Assembly (NCBI GenBank): GCA_945878545.1
Contig: CAMCTQ010000056.1
Coordinates: 1-7,585, forward strand
Length of the DNA: 7,585 bases
Source: Rickettsia typhi
GTDB lineage: Bacteria > Pseudomonadota > Alphaproteobacteria > Rickettsiales > Rickettsiaceae
Direction of reading: 5' to 3'
The notes below the pieces were generated by a model, which did no database searches, had not been told where the DNA came from, and saw only the letters and a program-made list of their open reading frames with translations. Positions 1 to 5,955 of this stretch are shown here, piece after piece. Positions within the stretch are counted from its first letter, which is position 1. Every line of letters begins with the position of its first letter. The position numbers were made by a program, and so were the translations under genes.

Positions 1-1056
1 GACCCTGACGTCTTGCGCGGAGTAGTTGCCCATGAACTTGGTCATATACTTGGACAGCATATTAGTCGTAGGCAAGAAGTGATAGATAATTATACACTTG
101 TTGCAATGGGTAGCGCAGCAATAGGTCTTGCGACGGCTATCGGTACTGGTTCTCCTGGAATTGCCATTATGATAGCTGGGAATCACGTCGCTGAAAGATC
201 CATACAAGCATATTCCAGAGCATTTGAATCTAGTGCAGATCAGATGGCCTTAAAACTGCTTGAAAAAGCCCATCATAGTAGCATCGGTATGATCAAATTT
301 TTTGAGCAAACAAAAATTGATTCAAAAAGCAACCTTGTAAACCCTTATGAACAAACTCATCCACTAAGTCATGATAGGCTACTTGTTTTAAAAAGCTATA
401 ATAATAGATCGAAATTTAGTGTAAGCCAAAATACTGGTGAACTAATATACAAATTTCATAGAATTTCCGTCAAATTAGCTGCTTATACCACAGCACTCAG
501 TGTGCTACCAAAATGTGATTATAAAGAAAATGTTGATGAATTTACTCACTACATGAAAGCTATAGAATGTTTTAGAGCTGGTAACTTTGATGATTCTTTA
601 AATCATGTTAATCGATTGCTAATGAACCATCCCAAAGATCCTTATTATCATGAACTAAAAGCACAAATATTATTTGAAGCAGGCAAAAATATTGCTTTGA
701 CAGAATATAATATTGCCTGTGAGCTAAAGAAAAATGATCCTTTAATAATACTTGGACGGGCAATAGTAGGAATTAACACATATGGTAACGAACCATTAAA
801 ATTAACTGAATTTTATAAAGATTTGTTATTTGTTATTGAAAAAGAACCAGATAATTTGTTAGCATTATATTACATGGCCATTTACTACGAAAAGAAAGGT
901 CTAAAAGCTAAAAGCTACCTTAACTCAGCTATTATCGCTCATAAATCTGGCAACAGAAAAGATGCAAGAAAGCTTGCAACTGAGGCACTAAAAGAAATGG
1001 ACGAAAAATCACCTGATTGGTATAAGGCAAACGATATTATCGCAGCAAATAAATAA
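1..1056 (+). CDS. M48 family zinc metalloprotease with C-terminal TPR-like region (BepA-like), 5' truncated
   Basis: The frame is open from base 1 (D-P-D-V-L-R-G-V-V-A-H), so the true start lies left of the window; the TTG at 13 is internal. Numbering from the first codon, the zinc-binding HExxH motif is H11-E-L-G-H15. The downstream glutamate ligand of the M48 family is probably E76 in F-E-S-S-A-D (D80). A hydrophobic Gly/Ala/Ile-rich stretch lies between them (about 26-58), and T-H-P-L-S-H-D-R-L (about 119-127) matches the conserved region after the active site. The C-terminal half (about 180-350) is helical and repeat-like (for example A-I-E-C-F-R-A-G-N-F-D-D-S-L), as in BepA/YfgC, where TPRs follow the protease domain. 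BepA-type enzymes act in the periplasm in outer-membrane protein quality control; that role here is inferred from family. No signal peptide can be seen because the N-terminus is missing. The gene ends in TAA 108 bp before the DsbA-like gene. Confidence 0.9.
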   Translation, partial: DPDVLRGVVAHELGHILGQHISRRQEVIDNYTLVAMGSAAIGLATAIGTGSPGIAIMIAGNHVAERSIQAYSRAFESSADQMALKLLEKAHHSSIGMIKFFEQTKIDSKSNLVNPYEQTHPLSHDRLLVLKSYNNRSKFSVSQNTGELIYKFHRISVKLAAYTTALSVLPKCDYKENVDEFTHYMKAIECFRAGNFDDSLNHVNRLLMNHPKDPYYHELKAQILFEAGKNIALTEYNIACELKKNDPLIILGRAIVGINTYGNEPLKLTEFYKDLLFVIEKEPDNLLALYYMAIYYEKKGLKAKSYLNSAIIAHKSGNRKDARKLATEALKEMDEKSPDWYKANDIIAANK

Positions 1057-1075
1057 TATCTAAACATTATTTATT
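1048..1075. repeat. A/T-only inverted repeat at the end of the M48 gene
   Basis: A perfect 10-bp inverted repeat (aataaataat / attatttatt, arms 1048-1057 and 1066-1075, 8-nt loop) overlaps the stop codon. It contains no G or C pairs, so the stem would be weak. It may be a poor terminator or an AT-rich coincidence. Confidence 0.3.
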
Positions 1076-1164
1076 ATTTGACAGGTTGTTTTATTTTGCA
1101 CAAACTACATTTATCTAGTAATTATAACACGTTCGCATTTTGTAACTAAAAACATAAATAATTT

Positions 1165-2070
1165 ATGCAAAAAATTTTTAACGGTATATTACTTATAATT
1201 TTTCTTGTTCTAGTGACGTTATTCGCATACAAAACACTCAAAACTCCTGAAGTATCAAAAGCTTCTGTTACTAACACACTGGCAACTGATGACAAGGCAA
1301 CAAACCAAAACCTTGCTGAAACTAAATCTTCTGAAGAAGAGTTAAACAATAAAATTCATGACTATATCTTAGCTCACCCTGAGGTTCTTATTGAATCTAT
1401 TGAAAGCATGCAAAGAAAAAAAGCTGAAGACTCAAACAAGCAAGCAGCAGATTATTTATTACAAAATAGGTCTAGTATCGAAGATGACGGTACTCCTCCA
1501 ATGTTTGGTAAAAAAGATAGCGATATAACTATAGTGGTTTTCTATGATTACAATTGCTCTTTTTGTAAACAAGCAAATGAAATTACTAATGAAATACTAG
1601 CAAATGACCAAGGAGTAAAAATCATCCTTCGCCCTCTACCAATATTAGGTGGAACTTCTATGTACGCAACTAAAATAGCTTTAGCCATACATAAAATATC
1701 AGAAGAAAAATTTCCTCTTATTCATAATGAAATGATGAAAATGAAACCTATAACAGAAGAAGGGGTAAAAGCATTATTGGCCGCTAATAATATTGATTAT
1801 ACAATTGTTGAAAATGAGCTTAGTAGTTTTGACATCAAACAGCTAATAGCGAAAAATTTTGACCTTGCCAAAAGTCTTGGTATAAAAGGTGCACCATCTT
1901 ATGTAGTTAATGGCATATTTATACCTGGGTTAATTGATAAGGAAAGATTTACGGCAATTATTGGGGAACTTAGACAAATTGCTGCCCAGACTCAAAACGT
2001 AGAAACAACAAAGCCAAATAACGGCTTAGACGACCCAGAAACCAAAGATGATAAAGATACTCCCAAGTAG
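1165..2070 (+). CDS. DsbA/Com1-family secreted thiol:disulfide oxidoreductase (thioredoxin fold)
   Basis: A 301-residue protein. Residues about 5-25 form one hydrophobic segment after a single Lys, which is a signal peptide or N-terminal membrane anchor. Residues about 50-100 are a charged helical region resembling the N-terminal helical/oligomerisation segment of ScsC- and Com1-like DsbA proteins (inferred). The thioredoxin-like domain follows from about 107. Its redox motif is C131-S-F-C134 in Y-D-Y-N-C-S-F-C-K, and the expected cis-proline is P244 in K-G-A-P-S-Y-V-V-N-G. The last ~28 residues are Asp/Lys/Thr/Pro-rich and probably disordered. The family forms or isomerises disulfides in envelope proteins; which activity applies cannot be read from the motif. 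The ATG at 1165 is chosen because it immediately precedes the signal-like segment; no Shine-Dalgarno sequence is visible. The gene probably has its own transcript given the 108-bp upstream gap. Confidence 0.92.
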   Translation: MQKIFNGILLIIFLVLVTLFAYKTLKTPEVSKASVTNTLATDDKATNQNLAETKSSEEELNNKIHDYILAHPEVLIESIESMQRKKAEDSNKQAADYLLQNRSSIEDDGTPPMFGKKDSDITIVVFYDYNCSFCKQANEITNEILANDQGVKIILRPLPILGGTSMYATKIALAIHKISEEKFPLIHNEMMKMKPITEEGVKALLAANNIDYTIVENELSSFDIKQLIAKNFDLAKSLGIKGAPSYVVNGIFIPGLIDKERFTAIIGELRQIAAQTQNVETTKPNNGLDDPETKDDKDTPK

Positions 2071-2086
2071 TCTAAATACTTGGCGT

Positions 2087-2124
2087 GGTAAAGTTATTTT
2101 ACTAACGCAAAAAATAACTTTACC
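2087..2124. terminator. 14-bp perfect hairpin downstream of the DsbA-like gene (possible terminator)
   Basis: The arms GGTAAAGTTATTTT (2087-2100) and AAAATAACTTTACC (2111-2124) are perfectly complementary around a 10-nt loop, starting 17 bp after the dsbA-like stop. The position suits transcript termination between convergent genes. However, no T-tract follows on either strand beyond the arm itself, so classical intrinsic termination is uncertain. It could also be another dispersed palindrome. Confidence 0.45.
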
Positions 2125-2156
2125 TTCTCCCGACCCTGATTCAAAAAGCAAAAAAC

Positions 2157-2267
2157 GTCATCCTGAGGAGGTCGTAGGCCGACGTAAGGATCCAGGCTTG
2201 CTTGGCTTAAATCATAGAGAAAAACACTGGAGATCCTCACGCTTTTCTGCGAAAAGCTCAGGATGAC
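2157..2267. repeat. 111-bp palindromic repeat element (GTCATCCTGAG...CTCAGGATGAC)
   Basis: Perfect 11-bp terminal inverted repeats (gtcatcctgag at 2157-2167, ctcaggatgac at 2257-2267) enclose further self-complementary parts. These are gtcg/cgac (2171-2174/2180-2183), ggatccag versus ctggagatcc (2188-2195/2228-2237, imperfect), and a tight hairpin gcttttc-tgc-gaaaagc (2241-2257). The whole can fold into a multi-branched structure. It belongs to the general class of GTCAT...ATGAC palindromic elements abundant in Rickettsia-like and other alphaproteobacterial genomes. Assignment to a named RPE family needs a search. It sits between convergent gene ends, 9 bp beyond the ancestral holB stop. Confidence 0.75.
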
Positions 2268-2276
2268 AATGTTTAC

Positions 2277-2441
2277 TCAGTTAGCGCCTACTACTATGTC
2301 TAGCAACAAAATGTAACTAGCTCTAAGCTCAAGATCAAAATTAATAGTATCTTCCGTTAATTTTATCAATTCCTCATATTTTTTACCAATATGATTAACT
2401 GATACGGGCATTAATTGCTCTAGAAATTGTACCTCAAGAGG
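2277..2441 (-). pseudogene. holB: Detached C-terminal coding sequence of holB, in frame after a premature TAG
   Basis: Reading the minus strand in the same frame past the TAG at 2444-2442 gives 54 further sense codons before a TGA at 2279-2277. The translation has a protein-like helical character: P-L-E-V-Q-F-L-E-Q-L near its start, then K-K-Y-E-E-L-I-K-L-T-E-D and finally D-L-E-L-R-A-S-Y-I-L-L-L-D. The last segment resembles the basic/hydrophobic closing helix of clamp-loader delta-prime proteins. Codon usage matches the upstream part. The simplest reading is one ancestral gene of 270 codons interrupted by a single nonsense change. The piece has no convincing start signal of its own, so it is probably untranslated unless the stop is read through or is a sequence error. 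Confidence 0.7.
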
Positions 2442-3092
2442 CTATAACAAAACTTCCTGAGCTGTTAATTTTTTACAAATCCTTGCCATTAAGTTCTGAA
2501 TATTAATTGTAAATTCAACCCACAACTCTCTATCTTTTGATGCAAAAGCTTTTAGATATGACAGATGCTCATCAATCTTAGTTGTTTTAAGCAATGGTCT
2601 TATATAATAATCATCAATTTGCCCATGTATCTTATCAAAGGGGCTAGTCATAACACCACTATAATTATACTTAATTTTTGCGCATCTTGAGCGAATGGTA
2701 GGTAAAATAGCAGCTATATTAGTGGTTATAAGAAAAATATATGTATCTTTAGAAGTGTCTTCAAGTAATTTTAGACAAGAATTTACAGCATTTATATTCA
2801 TTTGATCTGCGCCATAAATAATAGCAGTTTTATAACCAGAAATAATGGATGTTTTACTTAAAAAATTCTGCAAATTTCTAATTTGCTCAACTGATATATT
2901 TTTTACATTACCTTCCATTTTTTTTACAAGCATAAAATCTGGGTGAGATATGGTATTCTGTTGCTGATAAAAATTACTACTAATGAATTCTAAAATTTCA
3001 TGCATTGCCGAATCAGCATTATCCACACTAATAAGATAAGCGTTATAGAGCTTATTAAGACCTAGATCTCTAGCCAGATATTCTTTTATCAT
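2442..3092 (-). CDS. holB: DNA polymerase III subunit delta' (clamp-loader AAA+ protein), C-terminally shortened
   Basis: A 216-residue protein recognised as delta-prime by H-P-D-F (50-53), I-S-V-E-Q-I-R (66-72), the A-D-Q-M-N region (95-99), L-K-L-L-E-D (107-112), T-T-N (123-125, sensor-1-like) and P-T-I-R-S-R-C (131-137), which carries the SRC motif of clamp-loader subunits. Delta-prime is the stator of the complex that loads the beta clamp at the replication fork. No Walker A sequence is visible near residues 15-30, consistent with a subunit that need not bind ATP, and no four-cysteine zinc module is seen. The ATG at 3092 lies 12 bp after the gltX stop, so the two are probably co-transcribed. 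The frame ends at TAG 2444-2442 but continues openly for 54 codons, so domain III, which contacts other loader subunits in the family, is cut short. Confidence 0.82.
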   Translation of the reverse strand: MIKEYLARDLGLNKLYNAYLISVDNADSAMHEILEFISSNFYQQQNTISHPDFMLVKKMEGNVKNISVEQIRNLQNFLSKTSIISGYKTAIIYGADQMNINAVNSCLKLLEDTSKDTYIFLITTNIAAILPTIRSRCAKIKYNYSGVMTSPFDKIHGQIDDYYIRPLLKTTKIDEHLSYLKAFASKDRELWVEFTINIQNLMARICKKLTAQEVLL

Positions 3093-3104
3093 GCTTTAAT
3101 TTAT

Positions 3105-4496
3105 TTATATCAATTTCTTTAATCTATGCAGTGACTGCTGCGGGCCTAAAATTTCAATCATCTCAAAAACACTTGGAGATTTTATATCCCCAGCTATAAA
3201 TGCTCTAATAAAATGCATCAAACCACCAAGTTTCATACCTCTCTCTTCCGCAACTTCTTTTAATTTTTCTTGAATTGAATCTTTTGAAAATTCTTGAAGA
3301 CCAGCAAGAACTTCCTTTACATGTTTTAAAAGATTATCATCAGTCTCAAGAATTATTTGACGAGCCTCATCACTGATATTAATTGGAAAATCAATCACAT
3401 ACATCATAGCCATTTGTTTAAGATCGGTAAGCAACTCTGCTCTTGGTTTCAAACTGGGCACTGCTTTTAGAATATTATCTTTGGAGACATTAGATATTTT
3501 ATGATCTTCTTCAATCAGACTAATAACTATATTACTAAGCTCCGAATCATTTTTCTGCCTCAAATACTGAGCATTTAAATACTTCATTTTGTTAAAATCA
3601 AGTCTCGCAGGAGATTTTCCAAGCCCTTCAATACCAAACCATTCTATTGCTTTATCTCTGGTAATGATCTCATCATCACCATGTCCCCATCCAAGCCTTA
3701 GCAAATAGTTACACAAAGCCTCTGGCAAATAGCCCATTTCTTTGTAACTCATCGTACCAAGGGCTCCATGTCTTTTTGATAATTTTGCTCCATCAGGTCC
3801 ATGTATCAAAGGAATATGAACCATAGCTGGAACCATGTACCCTAGTGCTTCGTATAAAATTTGCTGACGATGAGCATTACTTAAGTGATCATCTCCTCTT
3901 ATAATATGTGTAATACCCATATCGTGATCATCGACAACAACTGCAAGCATATAAGTTGGACTACCATCACTACGGAGCAAAATCATATCATCTAACCCAG
4001 CATTCTGGACTACTACATCACCCTGAAGGAGATCCTTGACTATTGTAACTCCCTCTCTTGGTGCTTTTAACCTAACTACTGGTTTTATACCTTTTGGATA
4101 CTTTGCAACATCCGCCTCTCTCCATGGACTACTAAAAATAAAATGTTCTTTTTTTGCCAAAGCTTCTTCACGTAAAACTGCAATTTCATCTTGTGATGAA
4201 AAACAGAAATAAGCATTACCAGCTTTAACCAGATCATGTGCTACTTCTTGATGCCGAACATCTCTTGTTGATTGATATACTACTTCATCATCATAATCTA
4301 AACCTAGCCATTGTAGGGACTCAAGAATAGCCTTTGTTGCGCCTTGAGTTGATCGTTCTTTATCTGTATCTTCGATTCGTAAAAGGAATTTACCCTTATT
4401 TTTTTTAGCAAATAAGTAGTTAAACAGAGCGGTTCTGGCAGATCCAATATGTAAAAACCCTGTAGGTGAAGGTGCAAATCTTGTAATTACTGTCAT
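3105..4496 (-). CDS. gltX: Glutamate--tRNA ligase (GluRS, class I)
   Basis: A full-length 463-residue enzyme, charging tRNA-Glu with glutamate in the cytoplasm. The class I signatures are H16-I-G-S19 in F-A-P-S-P-T-G-F-L-H-I-G and K238-L-S-K-R242 in D-G-A-K-L-S-K-R-H. The segment L-L-R-S-D-G-S-P-T-Y-M-L-A-V-V-V-D-D-H-D (about 173-192), then I-I-R-G-D-D-H-L-S-N (about 198-207), is the typical alphaproteobacterial GluRS catalytic core; the C-terminal ~150 residues are the helical anticodon-binding part. Only one Cys (C98) remains where some GluRSs have a zinc site. Rickettsiales commonly carry two GluRS genes and lack GlnRS, so this copy may also mischarge tRNA-Gln for GatCAB amidation. Which paralogue it is cannot be told from the window. 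It is first in a likely gltX-holB operon. Confidence 0.96.
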   Translation of the reverse strand: MTVITRFAPSPTGFLHIGSARTALFNYLFAKKNKGKFLLRIEDTDKERSTQGATKAILESLQWLGLDYDDEVVYQSTRDVRHQEVAHDLVKAGNAYFCFSSQDEIAVLREEALAKKEHFIFSSPWREADVAKYPKGIKPVVRLKAPREGVTIVKDLLQGDVVVQNAGLDDMILLRSDGSPTYMLAVVVDDHDMGITHIIRGDDHLSNAHRQQILYEALGYMVPAMVHIPLIHGPDGAKLSKRHGALGTMSYKEMGYLPEALCNYLLRLGWGHGDDEIITRDKAIEWFGIEGLGKSPARLDFNKMKYLNAQYLRQKNDSELSNIVISLIEEDHKISNVSKDNILKAVPSLKPRAELLTDLKQMAMMYVIDFPINISDEARQIILETDDNLLKHVKEVLAGLQEFSKDSIQEKLKEVAEERGMKLGGLMHFIRAFIAGDIKSPSVFEMIEILGPQQSLHRLKKLI

Positions 4497-4527
4497 TTCT
4501 AATTAAATATTTTTGGTTATAGATTTT

Positions 4528-4679
4528 TTTAATTCAATCTACATCCATCTATTAACTAGCACAATATAAAAATAATTGTATTTAATACAAAAAACAAACC
4601 TATCTAAGGTCTACTTGACTACATAAGCTGGATCAACTTAAATTGTAATAATAACCTATAGTCTTTTGATTGAATTAAA
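4528..4679. repeat. 152-bp segment bounded by a perfect 12-bp inverted repeat in the gltX-radC spacer
   Basis: The sequence tttaattcaatc (4528-4539) recurs as its exact reverse complement gattgaattaaa (4668-4679), separated by 128 bp. The repeat brackets most of the 224-bp spacer. It could be the ends of a small degraded element, a long-range stem in the gltX leader or radC tail, or an AT-rich coincidence. No open frame worth calling lies between the arms. Confidence 0.35.
4563..4590 (-). promoter_or_regulatory. Possible gltX-holB promoter
   Basis: On the minus strand, TTGTAT (4590-4585) is followed after 16 bp by TATATT (4568-4563), giving a start near 4556 and a leader of about 60 nt to the gltX ATG. 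The -10 is good and the -35 poor. The -35 lies inside a 15-bp inverted repeat (ttgtatt-t-aatacaa, 4576-4590). AT richness makes chance matches easy. Confidence 0.3.
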
Positions 4680-4720
4680 TTTGTATAGAAACTTATACAG
4701 TGAAGAACAAGTTGAATGGA

Positions 4721-5362
4721 CTATTTAGATAAGCAGCTAAAATAAGCACCTTTAGACACAATTATATGATCATGTACAGATATATCAAAAACGCCACAAG
4801 CCCTGATTATTTTATCGGTAACTATTAAATCGTTTGCAGACGCCTTTGGATCACCACTTGGATGGTTATGAACAACAATAATAGAAGACGCCCCATAGAA
4901 CAAGGCCACTTTTACAATTTCCCTTGGATGAAAAAAAACCATATCCAACGTACCTTCTGAAATTATTTCATCTGCCAACAATATATTCTTTTTGTTTAGG
5001 TACAAAACTCTGCACTGCTCTACATTTAATCCACCAAGCTTAAACTTTAAGTAATCTATTAACTGATCACGACTACTGATAATATCCGTACGTTGTATTC
5101 TAAAATGTAAAATGCTGCTCACTAATTGTTTGAATAAATCTAAGATTTCTAACATCTCTTCTTCATTAGGTATTACCATGGATAATTTATACCTATCTGC
5201 ATACATCACATTTCCTAAAGTGCTAAACGCATCTAGTAACTTTTGTGTAAGTTGCTTTGCTTTACCTTCTTCTTTAACAACAAAAGAAATCATCTTAACT
5301 AATAATAATTCTTCATTATCTCTCTGTTTTGGACAACAAATTTCTGTATCTGTCAGATTCAT
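4721..5362 (-). CDS. radC: RadC-family JAMM/MPN+ domain protein
   Basis: A 213-residue protein. The C-terminal half carries the RadC metal-binding JAMM signature H165-N-H167-P-S-G-D-x3-S175-x2-D178, preceded by D-E-I-I-S-E-G-T-L (131-139), whose E132 is the likely upstream acidic residue, and by H-P-R-E-I-V-K-V-A-L (145-154). The first ~90 residues are helical but lack the usual RadC opening (S-D-A-E-L-L-A plus helix-hairpin-helix), so the N-terminal domain is divergent. JAMM proteins are typically zinc-dependent, but the cellular role of bacterial RadC is unsettled and a DNA-repair role is not secure. The start at 5362 is supported by AGG (5370-5368) five bases upstream. The gene ends 224 bp before gltX, so it is probably a separate transcription unit. 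Confidence 0.88.
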   Translation of the reverse strand: MNLTDTEICCPKQRDNEELLLVKMISFVVKEEGKAKQLTQKLLDAFSTLGNVMYADRYKLSMVIPNEEEMLEILDLFKQLVSSILHFRIQRTDIISSRDQLIDYLKFKLGGLNVEQCRVLYLNKKNILLADEIISEGTLDMVFFHPREIVKVALFYGASSIIVVHNHPSGDPKASANDLIVTDKIIRACGVFDISVHDHIIVSKGAYFSCLSK

Positions 5363-5386
5363 TTCTACCTAATCAATAAAATCAAC

Positions 5387-5415
5387 TTGCACTTAATCTT
5401 GGATTATAATAAAAT
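5387..5415 (+). promoter_or_regulatory. Possible rightward promoter into the radC-tyrS spacer
   Basis: TTGCAC (5387-5392), a 17-bp gap, then TAAAAT (5410-5415) would start transcription near 5422, running through the folded 5479-5580 domain toward tyrS. Both hexamers are good matches to the sigma-70 consensus, but the sequence is AT-rich and no product is known. Confidence 0.3.
5403..5408 (-). promoter_or_regulatory. -10-like TATAAT upstream of radC
   Basis: A perfect TATAAT reads on the minus strand at 5408-5403, 41 bp before the radC ATG. The hexamers 16-18 bp upstream (such as TAGTCA) match the -35 consensus poorly. It lies in a palindromic AT-rich patch that also gives TATAAT on the plus strand, so it is a weak call. 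Confidence 0.3.
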
Positions 5416-5478
5416 CCTACATGAATGACTAAGTACAAAAGCCTACTATACAACTCAAGGTAAGCAGTTTTTAATTGG

Positions 5479-5580
5479 TGTTCGGGGAGCAGAAAAACTA
5501 TAGAAATCTAGCTATGGAGCCTTTAGGTCTCAAGTGTTAACACATGAGACCCTGGACATACGCTGCCATCCCCCCGAGCA
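5479..5580. ncRNA. Candidate structured RNA domain of unknown family
   Basis: In plus-strand terms, TGTTCGGGG (5479-5487) pairs with CCCCGAGCA (5572-5580; one T-G wobble), and GCAG (5489-5492) pairs with CTGC (5563-5566) across an internal loop. Inside is a second hairpin, GGTCTCA (5526-5532) with TGAGACC (5545-5551), capped after an A-A mismatch by GTG-TTAA-CAC. This nested pairing is far more G/C-rich than the surrounding spacer, which suggests selection for RNA structure. Strand is undecided: promoter-like elements exist on both sides, the leftward one (5746-5718) being stronger. It might be a 6S-like or lineage-specific small RNA, or part of a long radC leader; I could not match it to a named family. 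Confidence 0.4.
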
Positions 5581-5717
5581 TGATCGAGGTGTATCAATAA
5601 TCATGTCGATACGAACATTTCTACAGGAACTTTTCTGAATTCCGGAATAGACCACTCACCTAGAGCTGTTTGTAAAACTATACCTTTAACTTAAGATTGT
5701 CGTTTACTCCACCAAGG

Positions 5718-5746
5718 AGTCTAGTTCTAATTAGACCACCTGTCAA
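5718..5746 (-). promoter_or_regulatory. Strong sigma-70-like promoter reading leftward
   Basis: The minus strand has a consensus TTGACA (5746-5741), an exact 17-bp spacer and TAGACT (5723-5718), predicting a start around 5713-5710. Transcription would cross the folded domain at 5580-5479 and could continue into radC, whose ATG lies about 350 bp downstream. A discrete small RNA or a long radC leader are both possible. This is the best promoter match I see in the window. Confidence 0.5.
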
Positions 5747-5863
5747 TAAGAAACATCAGAATACTTTGAATCCAACAAAATCCTCAAGGGCCAGTCTATA
5801 CTTAGCATATAAATCATCAAGTACCGGCGCATAATAAATGCCTTTAACTTTTAATAATATAAT

Positions 5864-5892
5864 TTGTTCTTACATAAACTCTGCTTTATAAT
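5864..5892 (+). promoter_or_regulatory. tyrS promoter
   Basis: TTGTTC (5864-5869), a 17-bp spacer and a perfect TATAAT (5887-5892) predict a start near 5899 and a tyrS leader of about 57 nt. A perfect inverted repeat, ctaaaac-tt-gttttag (5893-5908), directly follows the -10 and overlaps the predicted start; it could be an operator or a leader hairpin. Confidence 0.55.
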
Positions 5893-5955
5893 CTAAAACT
5901 TGTTTTAGTTAAAAACACAGAAATAACGAATTACTCATTAACAAAACTTGAAATC

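Larger units (their letters stand above)
5363..5955. other. 593-bp spacer between divergent radC and tyrS without a supportable protein gene
   Basis: The spacer holds promoter-like elements on both strands, a G/C-rich folded domain (5479-5580), several smaller palindromes and a 37-codon open stretch on the minus strand without an ATG (5756-5869). Small palindromes include attccggaat and actcc-accaa-ggagt (5706-5720). I looked for tmRNA (tag-like codons, T-loop), RNase P RNA (GAGGAAAGTCC) and SRP RNA (GGAAGCAGC-like) signatures on both strands and found none. Confidence 0.7.

Noticed and set aside
13..15. TTG as the start of the M48 gene
   Set aside because: The frame is open to base 1 and the HExxH motif would fall at residue 7, far too close to the N-terminus for an M48 protease.
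1078..1128. A promoter for the DsbA-like gene using TTGACA at 1078-1083 or TATAAT-like TATAAC at 1123-1128
   Set aside because: No hexamer lies 16-18 bp from either element (TTGCAC to TATAAC is 21 bp), so the parts do not form a credible pair.
1146..1349. A 67-codon minus-strand open frame
   Set aside because: It lies antisense to the signal-peptide end of the DsbA-like gene, has no homology I recognise, and is best seen as a shadow.
2048..2266. A 72-codon plus-strand open frame overlapping the end of the DsbA-like gene
   Set aside because: It overlaps the dsbA-like 3' end in another frame and its second half is simply the translation of the 111-bp palindromic repeat, a common source of spurious proteins.
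5112..5372. An 86-codon plus-strand open frame
   Set aside because: It is antisense to the well-supported radC and has a Ser/Asn-rich composition typical of reverse-strand reading.
5700..5740. Possible permuted two-piece tmRNA: ACTCC-ACCA followed by GGAGT, and a GTTCTAAT loop nearby
   Set aside because: No T-arm of correct geometry precedes the CCA, the acceptor stem pairs only 5 bp, and no tag-peptide codons follow on either strand.
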